A stretch of 11,699 bases of DNA, taken from positions 1-11,699 of the forward strand of contig JACSSI010000076.1 in assembly GCA_014879345.1 (NCBI GenBank). The letters run 5' to 3'. The position numbers were made by a program, and so were the translations under genes. Shown in pieces: positions 6,286 to 11,699 of this stretch. Source of the DNA: Anaerolineae bacterium (lineage in GTDB: Bacteria > Chloroflexota > Anaerolineae > Promineifilales > Promineifilaceae). The notes beneath the pieces were generated by a model. The model had not been told where the DNA came from. It ran no database searches and worked only from the letters and a program-made list of their open reading frames with translations. Within the stretch, counting starts at the first letter, position 1. Each line of letters starts with the position of its first letter.

Positions 6286-8097
6286 ATGACAACACGCAAA
6301 CCCTGGCATGAACTAGCAAAAGATTTAGTAGACGTGGCAATGGGGCGTAAATTTGCCACGATGGTGATTAAGAACGGCCGTTGGCTCAACGTCCACAGCG
6401 GCGAAATCATTCCCCACACAGATGTGGCTATCTACCAGAGCCGTATCGCCTACGTGGGCGAAGACGCCAGTTACACCATTGGTGATGAGACAGAAGTTGT
6501 GGAGGCAAACGGCCGTTACCTCATTCCCGGATTATGCGACGCCCACATGCACGTCGAAAGCGGCATGATCACCGTCACCGAATTTGCCCGCGCCGTCATC
6601 CCCCATGGCACCACCAGCATGTTTATCGACCCCCACGAAATTGCCAACGTGCTCGGCTTGCCCGGCGTCAAACTGATGCACGACGAAGCCCAAACCCTGC
6701 CCATCAACATCTACGTGCAAATGCCAAGCTGCGTGCCTAGCGCCCCCGGCCTGGAAACCCCCGGCGCGTCCATCGGTCCCGCCGAAGTGGCTGAAGCCAT
6801 GCAGTGGCCCGGCATCATCGGCCTGGGCGAAATGATGAACTTCCCCGGCGTCTTCATGGGTGATGCCAAAATGCACGCCGAGATGGCCGAAACCATGAAA
6901 GCAGGCAAAGTCATCGGCGGCCATTACGCCTCGCCCGACCTCGGTCGCCCTTTCCACGGTTATGTGGCGGGCGGCCCCGCTGACGATCACGAAGGCACTC
7001 GTATGGAAGATGCCATCGCCCGCGTGCGCCTGGGCATGAAAGCGATGCTTCGCCTCGGCTCCGCCTGGTATGATGTCGCCACCCAGGTCAAAGCCATCAC
7101 CGAACGGGGACTCGACAGCCGCAATTTCATCCTCTGCACCGACGACAGTCACTCCGGCACACTCGTGCACGAAGGCCACATGAATCGGGTGGTGCACCAT
7201 GCCATCGCCCAGGGACTCAAGCCGATCACCGCCATCCAAATGGCAACCCTCAACACCGCCGAACATTTTGGTGTGGAAAAAGACATCGGCTCCATCACCC
7301 CTGGTCGTTATGCCGATATTGTCATCTCCAGTGATTTGGTCGAGCTACCGATTGAGTTGGTGATTGCTGGTGGGGAAGTGGTGGCGGAAAACGGCCGTTT
7401 AGCCACCAATCTCCCCCCCTACCACTACCCCGATTTCGCCAAAAACACCGTCAAACTCGGCAAACAACTGCAATCCCAAGACTTCAATATCCCCGCTCCC
7501 CAATCGTCAATCGTCAATCAGCAATCGTCAATCGCCGCTCACGTCATCGGCGTCGTTGAAAACCAGGCGCCCACCCGCGCCCTCACCAGAATGCTGCCCG
7601 TCGAAAACGGCCTGGTAACGGGCGATCCACAGCAAGACGTATGCCAGATTGCCCTCGTCGAACGCCATCAAGCCACCGGCGGCGTCACCAACGGCTTCGT
7701 ACAGGGCTTTGGCTTCAACACCCCCTGCGCCGTCGCCACCACCGTCGCCCATGACAGCCACCACATGATCGTCACCGGCACGAGCAAGCGTAACATGGCC
7801 TTGGCCGCCAACCGCCTCGGCGAAGTCGGCGGCGGGGTCGTCGTCTTCAAAGATGGCAAAGAGATTGCCCTTGTCGAACTGCCCATCGCCGGTCTCATGT
7901 CTGACGAACGCGCCGAAATCGTAGCCGACAAAGCCGCCCGTATGGTGGCGGCGATGGCCGAATGTGGCTGCACCCTGCACAACGCCTATATGCAGCTTAG
8001 CCTGCTCGCCCTCGTCGTCATCCCCGAACTGCGCCTCTCCGATTTGGGGCTTGTCGATGTGACTAAGTTTGAAGTGGTTGATTTGTTTGTGGAGTAG
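6286..8097 (+). CDS. ade: Adenine deaminase (amidohydrolase superfamily)
   Basis: Adenine deaminase converts adenine to hypoxanthine and ammonia in purine salvage; it is a cytoplasmic metalloenzyme. The 603-residue product has the family's full layout. The N-terminal beta sandwich leads into P-G-L-C-D-A-H87-M-H89-V-E-S with metal-binding histidines. Next come D115-P-H-E-I-A-N-V, D-D-H235-E and C284-T-D-D-S-H. The C-terminal adenine-deaminase domain contains G-G-x-x-N-G-F and ends in I-P-E-L-R-L-S-D-x-G-L. Length is near the usual 550-600. The start is well supported by AAGGAG at 6274-6279. Between the catalytic and C-terminal domains, residues 406-417 (QSSIVNQQSSIA) are encoded by a 7-bp tandem repeat of intergenic type. 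The gene carries three AACGGCCGTT copies, each read as N-G-R. It follows the kinase on the same strand; co-transcription is possible but there is no obvious functional link. Confidence 0.96.
   Translation: MTTRKPWHELAKDLVDVAMGRKFATMVIKNGRWLNVHSGEIIPHTDVAIYQSRIAYVGEDASYTIGDETEVVEANGRYLIPGLCDAHMHVESGMITVTEFARAVIPHGTTSMFIDPHEIANVLGLPGVKLMHDEAQTLPINIYVQMPSCVPSAPGLETPGASIGPAEVAEAMQWPGIIGLGEMMNFPGVFMGDAKMHAEMAETMKAGKVIGGHYASPDLGRPFHGYVAGGPADDHEGTRMEDAIARVRLGMKAMLRLGSAWYDVATQVKAITERGLDSRNFILCTDDSHSGTLVHEGHMNRVVHHAIAQGLKPITAIQMATLNTAEHFGVEKDIGSITPGRYADIVISSDLVELPIELVIAGGEVVAENGRLATNLPPYHYPDFAKNTVKLGKQLQSQDFNIPAPQSSIVNQQSSIAAHVIGVVENQAPTRALTRMLPVENGLVTGDPQQDVCQIALVERHQATGGVTNGFVQGFGFNTPCAVATTVAHDSHHMIVTGTSKRNMALAANRLGEVGGGVVVFKDGKEIALVELPIAGLMSDERAEIVADKAARMVAAMAECGCTLHNAYMQLSLLALVVIPELRLSDLGLVDVTKFEVVDLFVE
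7501..7535. repeat. 7-bp tandem repeat inside the ade coding sequence
   Basis: Five 7-bp units in perfect register: CAATCGT, CAATCGT, CAATCAG, CAATCGT, CAATCGC. Low-complexity DNA of this kind usually sits between genes. Here it is translated in frame as residues 406-417 of adenine deaminase, at the junction of its two domains. Because seven is not a multiple of three, gain or loss of a single unit would shift the reading frame. Confidence 0.85.
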
Positions 8098-8186
8098 CAA
8101 AGTCCTATTGAAAAAACATATGGCAGCTTGGCAAAAGATCCTATCACTCGAGGATATCAAAGTGATTATGAAAGAGGATAGGTTTT

Positions 8187-8333
8187 GTGCGTGAAGGCGT
8201 GCGGCGGGCTGTGCTGTTGTGGGAGGGGAAATATCAGAGTGCGATTGTGATGAGTATGCTGCGGGATGAATGGCTAGGGATGGGGCAGCCCTTGCCGCCC
8301 AAGTTGCCAATCGGCAAGGGTATCAGTTTGTAG
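8187..8333 (+). CDS. Doubtful 48-codon frame, possible gene remnant
   Basis: A GTG start at 8187 opens a 48-codon frame ending at TAG 8331-8333. A purine-rich GAGGATAGG lies just upstream (8174-8182) and could act as a ribosome site. The predicted peptide begins REGVRRAVLLWEGKYQSAI and ends in PIGKGISL. It looks protein-like (amphipathic, charged) rather than random, but I recognise no family. It may be the 3' fragment of a decayed gene. The frame is closed by a TGA at 8169, so nothing longer extends upstream in the same frame. A 9-bp inverted repeat lies in its last third, which argues the region may be non-coding. Confidence 0.2.
   Translation: MREGVRRAVLLWEGKYQSAIVMSMLRDEWLGMGQPLPPKLPIGKGISL
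8289..8320. terminator. Perfect 9-bp stem hairpin between convergent genes
   Basis: CCCTTGCCG (8289-8297) and CGGCAAGGG (8312-8320) are perfect complements around a 14-base loop. Lying between two convergent genes, it could end transcription from both sides. Neither side has a good T tract (the plus side reads TATCAGTTTG), so it is not a typical intrinsic terminator and may act only as an RNA-stabilising stem-loop. Confidence 0.4.
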
Positions 8334-8380
8334 CCAAACATAGCAATGATGAACCCTGCGTTCTCATAATAAAAAGTAAT

Positions 8381-9502
8381 TCATCGCTGCAACCACGCCT
8401 GAAACGGTTCATGCAATTGTTGAACCAAAAACCAAAGCACAAGAATAAAACCCACATGGACAAATCCCATGAGCATAGGCCCTACTGCTTCAAATGGATA
8501 ACCAGGCAGGCGGTGAATCATATAAGTCAGTACAGCCTGCCACAAATAAGCGAGCAGCGCATTTTGTCCCAGCAACAAAAACAGCCATCCCAAAAGTTGA
8601 TTGAGTGGTCGCCACAACCAACTAACAAGACCATATAAGGCGACAAACAGCCAAAGCGCAAAAATGATCCGATTCAAAGACAATACCTGTCTATTACCAA
8701 TGCCATCTGTGAAGATGTGGAGATAGTCTGGCATTGGCCAATCATGATAAACCACTTGATAACTGAGAAATAAAAACAGCAAAGCTGGTATAGCCAAAAT
8801 CAATGTGATCAACCATGTCGGCAGCGGTAATCTGCGCCACCATTGATAGAGTTCTTCACGGTAATAGCCGCCAACCACGCCTAAAATGAAGAGAAATTGC
8901 CAAATTGCAAATTTGAAGTAAGCATAAAAAATTGCAAACGACGCTGGTTCTTGCTGCCAGGCATACCATAAGATAAACGAGCCAAAGAGCACAAGCTTCC
9001 AACGCTTCTGTTCCAGCAAATAGACGGCAAGTACACCCCAAAGAAGTAAAAGCGCATACAAAACTAAAATATCCAGGTACGGGTAGGAAAAATGTATTTG
9101 TAGAAAAGAGCCTTTAAGCAAGTCTTGAAACGCTTCTGGAACATGTGTGGGACGGCCACGCCATTCTCGTAAAATAAAATCGCCAGTTGCCAGCAAAAAT
9201 TGGCCGACGACAGCCAATAAATATAATTTTAATGCTCTCTTGGCGACAATGGCGATGACTTTATGCCATCCCAGTTCTTTTGCCCGAGAGCGATAAAGAT
9301 TCCCAAATACAATGCCAGAAACCAAAATAAACCCTTCTGCTGCTGTAACCCAAAGACGGCCACCACCGGTGAACGGCAGTGTCCATGCTGGAAACATCCT
9401 CAAATGATCAATGCTCATCACGACGACAAAATAGCCGCGCAGAAAATCAAGACGTAAATCGCGATGGGATGTTTGCGGGGCATAACGCCAGTGTAAGGGC
9501 AT
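8381..9502 (-). CDS. OpgC/acyltransferase-3-like polytopic membrane protein
   Basis: The 373-residue product is very hydrophobic, with about nine or ten predicted membrane segments. The N-terminus carries R14-D-L-R-L-D-F-L-R-G, then D32-H33, and later W51-V-T-A-A-E-G-F-I-L-V-S-G. These are hallmarks of the OpgC family, related to acyltransferase-3 and DUF1624 proteins. OpgC of proteobacteria succinylates osmoregulated periplasmic glucans; relatives transfer acyl groups to cell-surface sugars. The substrate here cannot be told and no glucan synthesis genes (opgG/opgH) are nearby, so I give no gene symbol. Start choice: the ATG sits 13 residues before the conserved R-D-L-R-L-D block, normal for the family. 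A ribosome site is not well placed (AAAGGA is about 28 bases upstream). The gene is transcribed alone from a good promoter at 9544-9572. It is A+T-richer than its neighbours and contains no AACGGCCGTT copy, so more recent acquisition is possible. Confidence 0.87.
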   Translation of the reverse strand: MPLHWRYAPQTSHRDLRLDFLRGYFVVVMSIDHLRMFPAWTLPFTGGGRLWVTAAEGFILVSGIVFGNLYRSRAKELGWHKVIAIVAKRALKLYLLAVVGQFLLATGDFILREWRGRPTHVPEAFQDLLKGSFLQIHFSYPYLDILVLYALLLLWGVLAVYLLEQKRWKLVLFGSFILWYAWQQEPASFAIFYAYFKFAIWQFLFILGVVGGYYREELYQWWRRLPLPTWLITLILAIPALLFLFLSYQVVYHDWPMPDYLHIFTDGIGNRQVLSLNRIIFALWLFVALYGLVSWLWRPLNQLLGWLFLLLGQNALLAYLWQAVLTYMIHRLPGYPFEAVGPMLMGFVHVGFILVLWFLVQQLHEPFQAWLQR

Positions 9503-9543
9503 AAGATGTACTAAATGGGTTTCCTTTTGAAGCTCGTGTGGGG

Positions 9544-9572
9544 ATTTTACAAGTCTGGTTAAGTTGTGGCAA
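9544..9572 (-). promoter_or_regulatory. Sigma-70-type promoter for the OpgC-like gene
   Basis: On the minus strand, TTGCCA (9572-9567) and TAAAAT (9549-9544) each match the consensus hexamers at five of six positions. They are separated by exactly 17 bp. Predicted transcription start is near 9537, giving a leader of about 35 bases before the ATG at 9502. Confidence 0.6.
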
Positions 9573-9637
9573 AAGTATGAGAAGGAGATTGGTTAACAAT
9601 GCTTATATAAAAAACATATTTAAACTTGGCGATAACG

Positions 9638-9666
9638 TTTTCAACCAGTTCACAATCTGCTATTAT
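9638..9666 (+). promoter_or_regulatory. Extended -10 promoter giving a leaderless EcsC-like mRNA
   Basis: TGC-TATTAT (9658-9666) is an extended -10 element with a five-of-six match to the hexamer. TTTTCA (9638-9643) lies at 17 bp spacing as a weak -35. The -10 box ends seven bases before the ATG at 9674, so transcription should begin at or next to that A. This agrees with the lack of a Shine-Dalgarno site and favours 9674 as the start. Confidence 0.45.
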
Positions 9667-9673
9667 CACCGGC

Positions 9674-10522
9674 ATGAGCGATTTAGAACTGGTAACTACC
9701 CCTGACGAAACCCAATCCCGTAAATTCATACTGGCAGACAAAGTGATGGATCGGTTGTCAAAAGCGATTGATGATACCGATGAGCAAGAAGCGGCTGCGC
9801 GTGTGGCGCAACTCCGCGCCAAGTATCCTGGCGATACCTTGGAGCAATTGAGCAACCGGCTGATAGTGGCAAAAGCACGAGAAACGGCCGTTGTCGGAGC
9901 CACTACCTCTGCTGCTATGATCATTCCTGGGATCGGCACCATTGCCGGGCTGACGTTGGGCATTGCCGCCGATTTTGGCATCACCTTCAAACTGCAAGCC
10001 GAACTCGTGCTAGAAATAGCCACCCTGTACGGTCAAACCATGACACCAGAAGAAAAACGGCGTGTGGTCATGTTGGTAACAGGTTTGAGCGCTGGCACAA
10101 CCACGCTGGCGCATCGCGCAGGCAAAGGCATCTCCAAACGGGTAACAGCGCGGCTCGGCTCCAAATATGTGGTACGTGTCATGCCCGTCGTGGGCATGGC
10201 AGCTTCTGCCACCACCAACGCCGTCATGACTTATGTCATCGGCAAACGGTCACAAGCCTATTTCAGCCTGGGGCCAGATGCCATGAACGATTGGCGAGCC
10301 AGTGCCGGTGCCTTGACTGGTATCAATCGGGAAATATTGGCGAGTGGGGCAAAGACGAGTGGGTTAGCCTTAAAAAAAGCGGGGGGAACGGCCGTTACCG
10401 GAGCCAAAAAAGTAGGATCAGCCGCCGCTTCACGCCGCCCGCGTCTGAGCAAAAACAAAGAGCAGCTATCCCTGCCAGACTACGACGACGAAATCATTCC
10501 CGTTTTCATCGAAGACAATTAA
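9674..10522 (+). CDS. EcsC/DUF697-like membrane-associated protein
   Basis: I take the ATG at 9674 (282 residues). An in-frame TTG at 9626 would add 16 residues of low quality. Residues 72-97 form a Gly/Ala-rich hydrophobic segment (I-I-P-G-I-G-T-I-A-G) followed by A-A-D-F-G-I, then L-E-I-A-T-L-Y-G near 115. A second hydrophobic stretch (about 169-190) leads to I-G-K-R-S-Q-A-Y-F. This order, a glycine hairpin, a helix ending I-A-x-x-Y-G, then a hydrophobic stretch and G-K-R-x-x-x-Y-F, is typical of the EcsC and DUF697 families, whose biochemical role is poorly known. The C-terminal tail is unusual: a basic Gly/Ala/Lys-rich linker (about 232-262) and a very acidic end (D-Y-D-D-E then F-I-E-D-N). 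Two AACGGCCGTT copies lie within the gene. Its TAA overlaps the stop of the convergent LacI-family gene. Coding status is solid; family placement is likely, function unknown. Confidence 0.85.
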   Translation: MSDLELVTTPDETQSRKFILADKVMDRLSKAIDDTDEQEAAARVAQLRAKYPGDTLEQLSNRLIVAKARETAVVGATTSAAMIIPGIGTIAGLTLGIAADFGITFKLQAELVLEIATLYGQTMTPEEKRRVVMLVTGLSAGTTTLAHRAGKGISKRVTARLGSKYVVRVMPVVGMAASATTNAVMTYVIGKRSQAYFSLGPDAMNDWRASAGALTGINREILASGAKTSGLALKKAGGTAVTGAKKVGSAAASRRPRLSKNKEQLSLPDYDDEIIPVFIEDN

Positions 10523-11532
10523 CCGCCCCCACAAGATTCACGCACAATGAGTTCCGTTGGCAGCAGCGTTAGCATCTCTGCTGCTCCACCCTGGATGAGC
10601 CGGATAACTTGCTCTGCCGCTTTGCGCCCCGATTCTTCGATGGGCGCGTGGATGGTCGTCAGCGGTGGTGTGAGGAACCGCGCAAAGTTGGCATCATCAA
10701 AGCCGATGACAGCCACATCCTCCGGGATTCGTTTGCCTGCTTGTTGCAGCGCCACAAACGCACCGCTGGCAGACCGGTCATCGGCGGCAAAAATGGCGTC
10801 GAACGCCACGCCAGATTGCAGCAGCTGGGCAACGGCCGTTTCCGCCACCACATCATTAAACCCACCAGTGACGACCAATTCCGGCACAAACGGGATGTCA
10901 TGCGCGGCCAACGCCTCGCGGTAGCCCAATTCACGCCAGTGCGAATCCTCATTCCCCTCCAGTCCTGCCAAATAGACAATGCGTTTTCTGCCGAGACTAA
11001 TGAGATGAGAAACGGCCGTTTTCGCCCCCTCCTTATTCTCAAACGTTACACTCGGAATCGCCAGCCCCGCCGGTGCTGACTGGTGCAGCAGCACCACCGG
11101 GAAGCCACGCTCATATAAGCGCTTAATCTCAGACTCCTCCAGACTGCCTGCGTAAATAATCAAACCATCCGTATTATGCTCGCCCAGCGGCAACGACAGA
11201 ATCGTGCCATCCCGCCGCCGCAGCCTTGTCGAGTACAGCAGCAGCTCATAGCCAGCATCCGTAAATTCCTGATCAATACCGAACAGCAGCTCCGTCAAAA
11301 AATCATCACCCACGCCAGGGAAAATCAACCCAATCGTATTGCGACGGCTGCCAGCCAGGCCACGTGCGCCAGCATGCGGCACATAGTCCAGTTCAGCAAC
11401 CGCGGCATTCACCCGTTCCGCCGTCGCTGCGGCCACCTTGCCGGTATTGTTCACCACGCGGCTCACCGTGGCAATCGAAACGCCAGCCCGTTCAGCCACA
11501 TCATCAATAGTCACCCGAGATTGAGGAGTCAT
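10519..11532 (-). CDS. LacI-family transcriptional regulator
   Basis: This is a 337-residue DNA-binding repressor of normal family length. Residues 7-28 are the helix-turn-helix (V-T-I-D-D-V-A-E-R-A-G-V-S-x-A-T-V-S-R-V-V-N). Residues 50-61 form the hinge with the minor-groove leucine L59 (A-R-G-L-A). The rest is a periplasmic-binding-protein-like effector domain, starting at N-T-I-G-L-I-F-P and including the conserved V-I-G-F-D-D-A. Family members usually sense a sugar or nucleoside and repress a nearby uptake or catabolic operon. No such operon is inside the window, so the target probably lies beyond its right edge. The ATG is well supported by AAAGGA at 11541-11546, eight bases upstream. 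The effector cannot be deduced. Two AACGGCCGTT copies occur in the gene, both read as T-A-V. The product ends C-G-G-G and its TAA shares bases with the stop of the facing EcsC-like gene. Confidence 0.95.
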   Translation of the reverse strand: MTPQSRVTIDDVAERAGVSIATVSRVVNNTGKVAAATAERVNAAVAELDYVPHAGARGLAGSRRNTIGLIFPGVGDDFLTELLFGIDQEFTDAGYELLLYSTRLRRRDGTILSLPLGEHNTDGLIIYAGSLEESEIKRLYERGFPVVLLHQSAPAGLAIPSVTFENKEGAKTAVSHLISLGRKRIVYLAGLEGNEDSHWRELGYREALAAHDIPFVPELVVTGGFNDVVAETAVAQLLQSGVAFDAIFAADDRSASGAFVALQQAGKRIPEDVAVIGFDDANFARFLTPPLTTIHAPIEESGRKAAEQVIRLIQGGAAEMLTLLPTELIVRESCGGG

Positions 11533-11572
11533 CGTTCCCGTCCTTTCTTGATAAACTCATATAGGTGCAACC

Positions 11573-11611
11573 TGAGCTTGTCGAAGGTCGCACCGGGCTT
11601 CGACAAGCTCA
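11573..11611. repeat. REP-like extragenic palindrome
   Basis: TGAGCTTGTCGAAG (11573-11586) and CTTCGACAAGCTCA (11598-11611) are perfect 14-base complements around an 11-base loop. The half-site resembles the CTTCGACAAGCTCA-type extragenic palindromes that I recall as common in diverse bacterial genomes, so it is probably a genome-wide repeat rather than an operator unique to this gene. It lies 41 bases upstream of the LacI-family start and would be in its leader or promoter region. It has no T tract on either strand. Confidence 0.75.
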
Positions 11612-11655
11612 GCCCTCATTTGAGCTACAGAGGGGTGCGGTTTAAAGTTGTGTAT

Positions 11656-11672
11656 GAGACTACAAAAGTCTC
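11656..11672. repeat. Short inverted repeat upstream of the LacI-family gene
   Basis: GAGACT (11656-11661) and AGTCTC (11667-11672) are perfect complements around ACAAA. It could be a protein-binding site in the regulator's upstream region. It is too short, and lacks a T tract, to be called a terminator. Confidence 0.3.
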
Positions 11673-11685
11673 CTCAAATTTAATG

Positions 11686-11699
11686 CCAATTCGTATTGG
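11686..11699. promoter_or_regulatory. Candidate LacI-family operator at the window edge
   Basis: CCAATTCGTATTGG is a near-perfect 14-bp palindrome (six of seven positions pair) with a central CpG, the usual design of LacI-family operators. It lies about 155 bases upstream of the regulator's start, where an operator for a divergent operon or for self-control would be expected. The window ends at its last base, so flanking symmetry cannot be seen. Confidence 0.35.

Larger units (their letters stand above)
8098..8380. other. Gap between convergent genes, no confident gene
   Basis: This 283-base gap lies between ade (rightward) and the OpgC-like gene (leftward). It holds a hairpin at 8289-8320 and a doubtful short frame at 8187-8333. 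No tRNA, clear promoter, tandem array or AACGGCCGTT copy was seen in it. Confidence 0.6.
1377..11020. repeat. Dispersed palindromic decamer AACGGCCGTT (HIP1-like), 11 exact copies
   Basis: Exact copies begin at 1377, 3180, 4171, 5363, 6373, 6508, 7390, 9883, 10387, 10831 and 11011; a nine-base copy (ACGGCCGTT) begins at 4711. Chance expectation for a given decamer in 11.7 kb is about 0.01. All copies lie within coding regions: proS 1, kinase 3, ade 3, the EcsC-like gene 2, the lacI-type gene 2. None lies in the OpgC-like gene or in intergenic DNA. They are read as N-G-R (five copies), T-A-V (five copies) or K-R-P-L (one copy), so all three frames are used and protein function does not explain the repetition. 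The core CGGCCG outside this context is rare here. Confidence 0.9.

Noticed and set aside
6532..7266. Long minus-strand frame (244 codons) opposite ade, and another at 7528-8310
   Set aside because: These are Gly/His/Ala-rich shadow frames caused by the high GC and C-ending codons of ade, whose conserved catalytic motifs fix the plus-strand frame.
8270..8638. 122-codon plus-strand frame overlapping the end of the OpgC-like gene
   Set aside because: It is Gln/Lys/Pro-rich without family resemblance, and most of it lies antisense to the conserved C-terminal part of the OpgC-like gene.
9599..9610. Three-codon minicistron (ATG CTT ATA TAA) preceded by AAGGAG at 9582-9587
   Set aside because: The spacing is long (11 bases), it lies upstream of the predicted transcription start for the EcsC-like gene, and such short frames arise easily by chance.
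9626..9673. TTG at 9626 as the start of the EcsC-like gene
   Set aside because: It has no ribosome site, and the added residues overlap a well-formed extended -10 promoter; the ATG at 9674 fits better.
10547..11079. Plus-strand frames (125 and 156 codons) opposite the LacI-family gene
   Set aside because: They overlap the clearly conserved LacI-family coding sequence on the minus strand and show no family motifs.

Overview
The window reads as an ordinary chromosomal stretch from a free-living bacterium. The probable source is a Chloroflexota (Anaerolineae-like) genome. This is inferred from style, not from a marker gene: a very long multi-GAF histidine kinase, loosely packed genes, intergenic arrays of 7- and 8-bp degenerate tandem repeats, and a palindromic decamer sprinkled through the genes. 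No rRNA, tRNA, CRISPR array, transposase or phage gene was found.

Layout from left to right. 1-479 holds a small one-helix membrane protein (116-376) boxed in by two degenerate 8-bp repeat arrays. 480-2234 is prolyl-tRNA synthetase (proS), with a probable terminator just after it. 2478-6176 is a 1232-residue sensor histidine kinase: degenerate receiver, five GAF domains, HisKA and HATPase. Its last codons run into a 7/14-bp repeat array (6157-6240), then an 8-bp array (6240-6271) that ends at the ribosome binding site of adenine deaminase (ade, 6286-8097). 8098-8380 has no confident gene, only a 9-bp-stem hairpin and a doubtful 48-codon frame. 8381-9502 (minus strand) is an OpgC/acyltransferase-3-like membrane protein with a good sigma-70-type promoter. 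9674-10522 is an EcsC/DUF697-like protein, probably made from a leaderless mRNA. It converges with a LacI-family regulator (10519-11532, minus strand) so closely that the two stop codons share bases. The regulator's upstream region has a strong REP-like palindrome and, at the window edge, a LacI-type operator candidate.

The genes do not form one pathway. They cover housekeeping (proS), purine salvage (ade), signalling (kinase, LacI regulator) and envelope functions (OpgC-like, EcsC-like, small membrane protein). There is no evidence here of a new multi-gene system.

The most notable signal lies in the sequence itself. The exact palindrome AACGGCCGTT occurs 11 times in 11.7 kb (about 0.01 expected by chance), always inside genes and read in all three frames, much like the HIP1 element of cyanobacteria. 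Alongside it, at least three families of degenerate short tandem repeats fill the intergenic spaces and run into coding sequence at three places.
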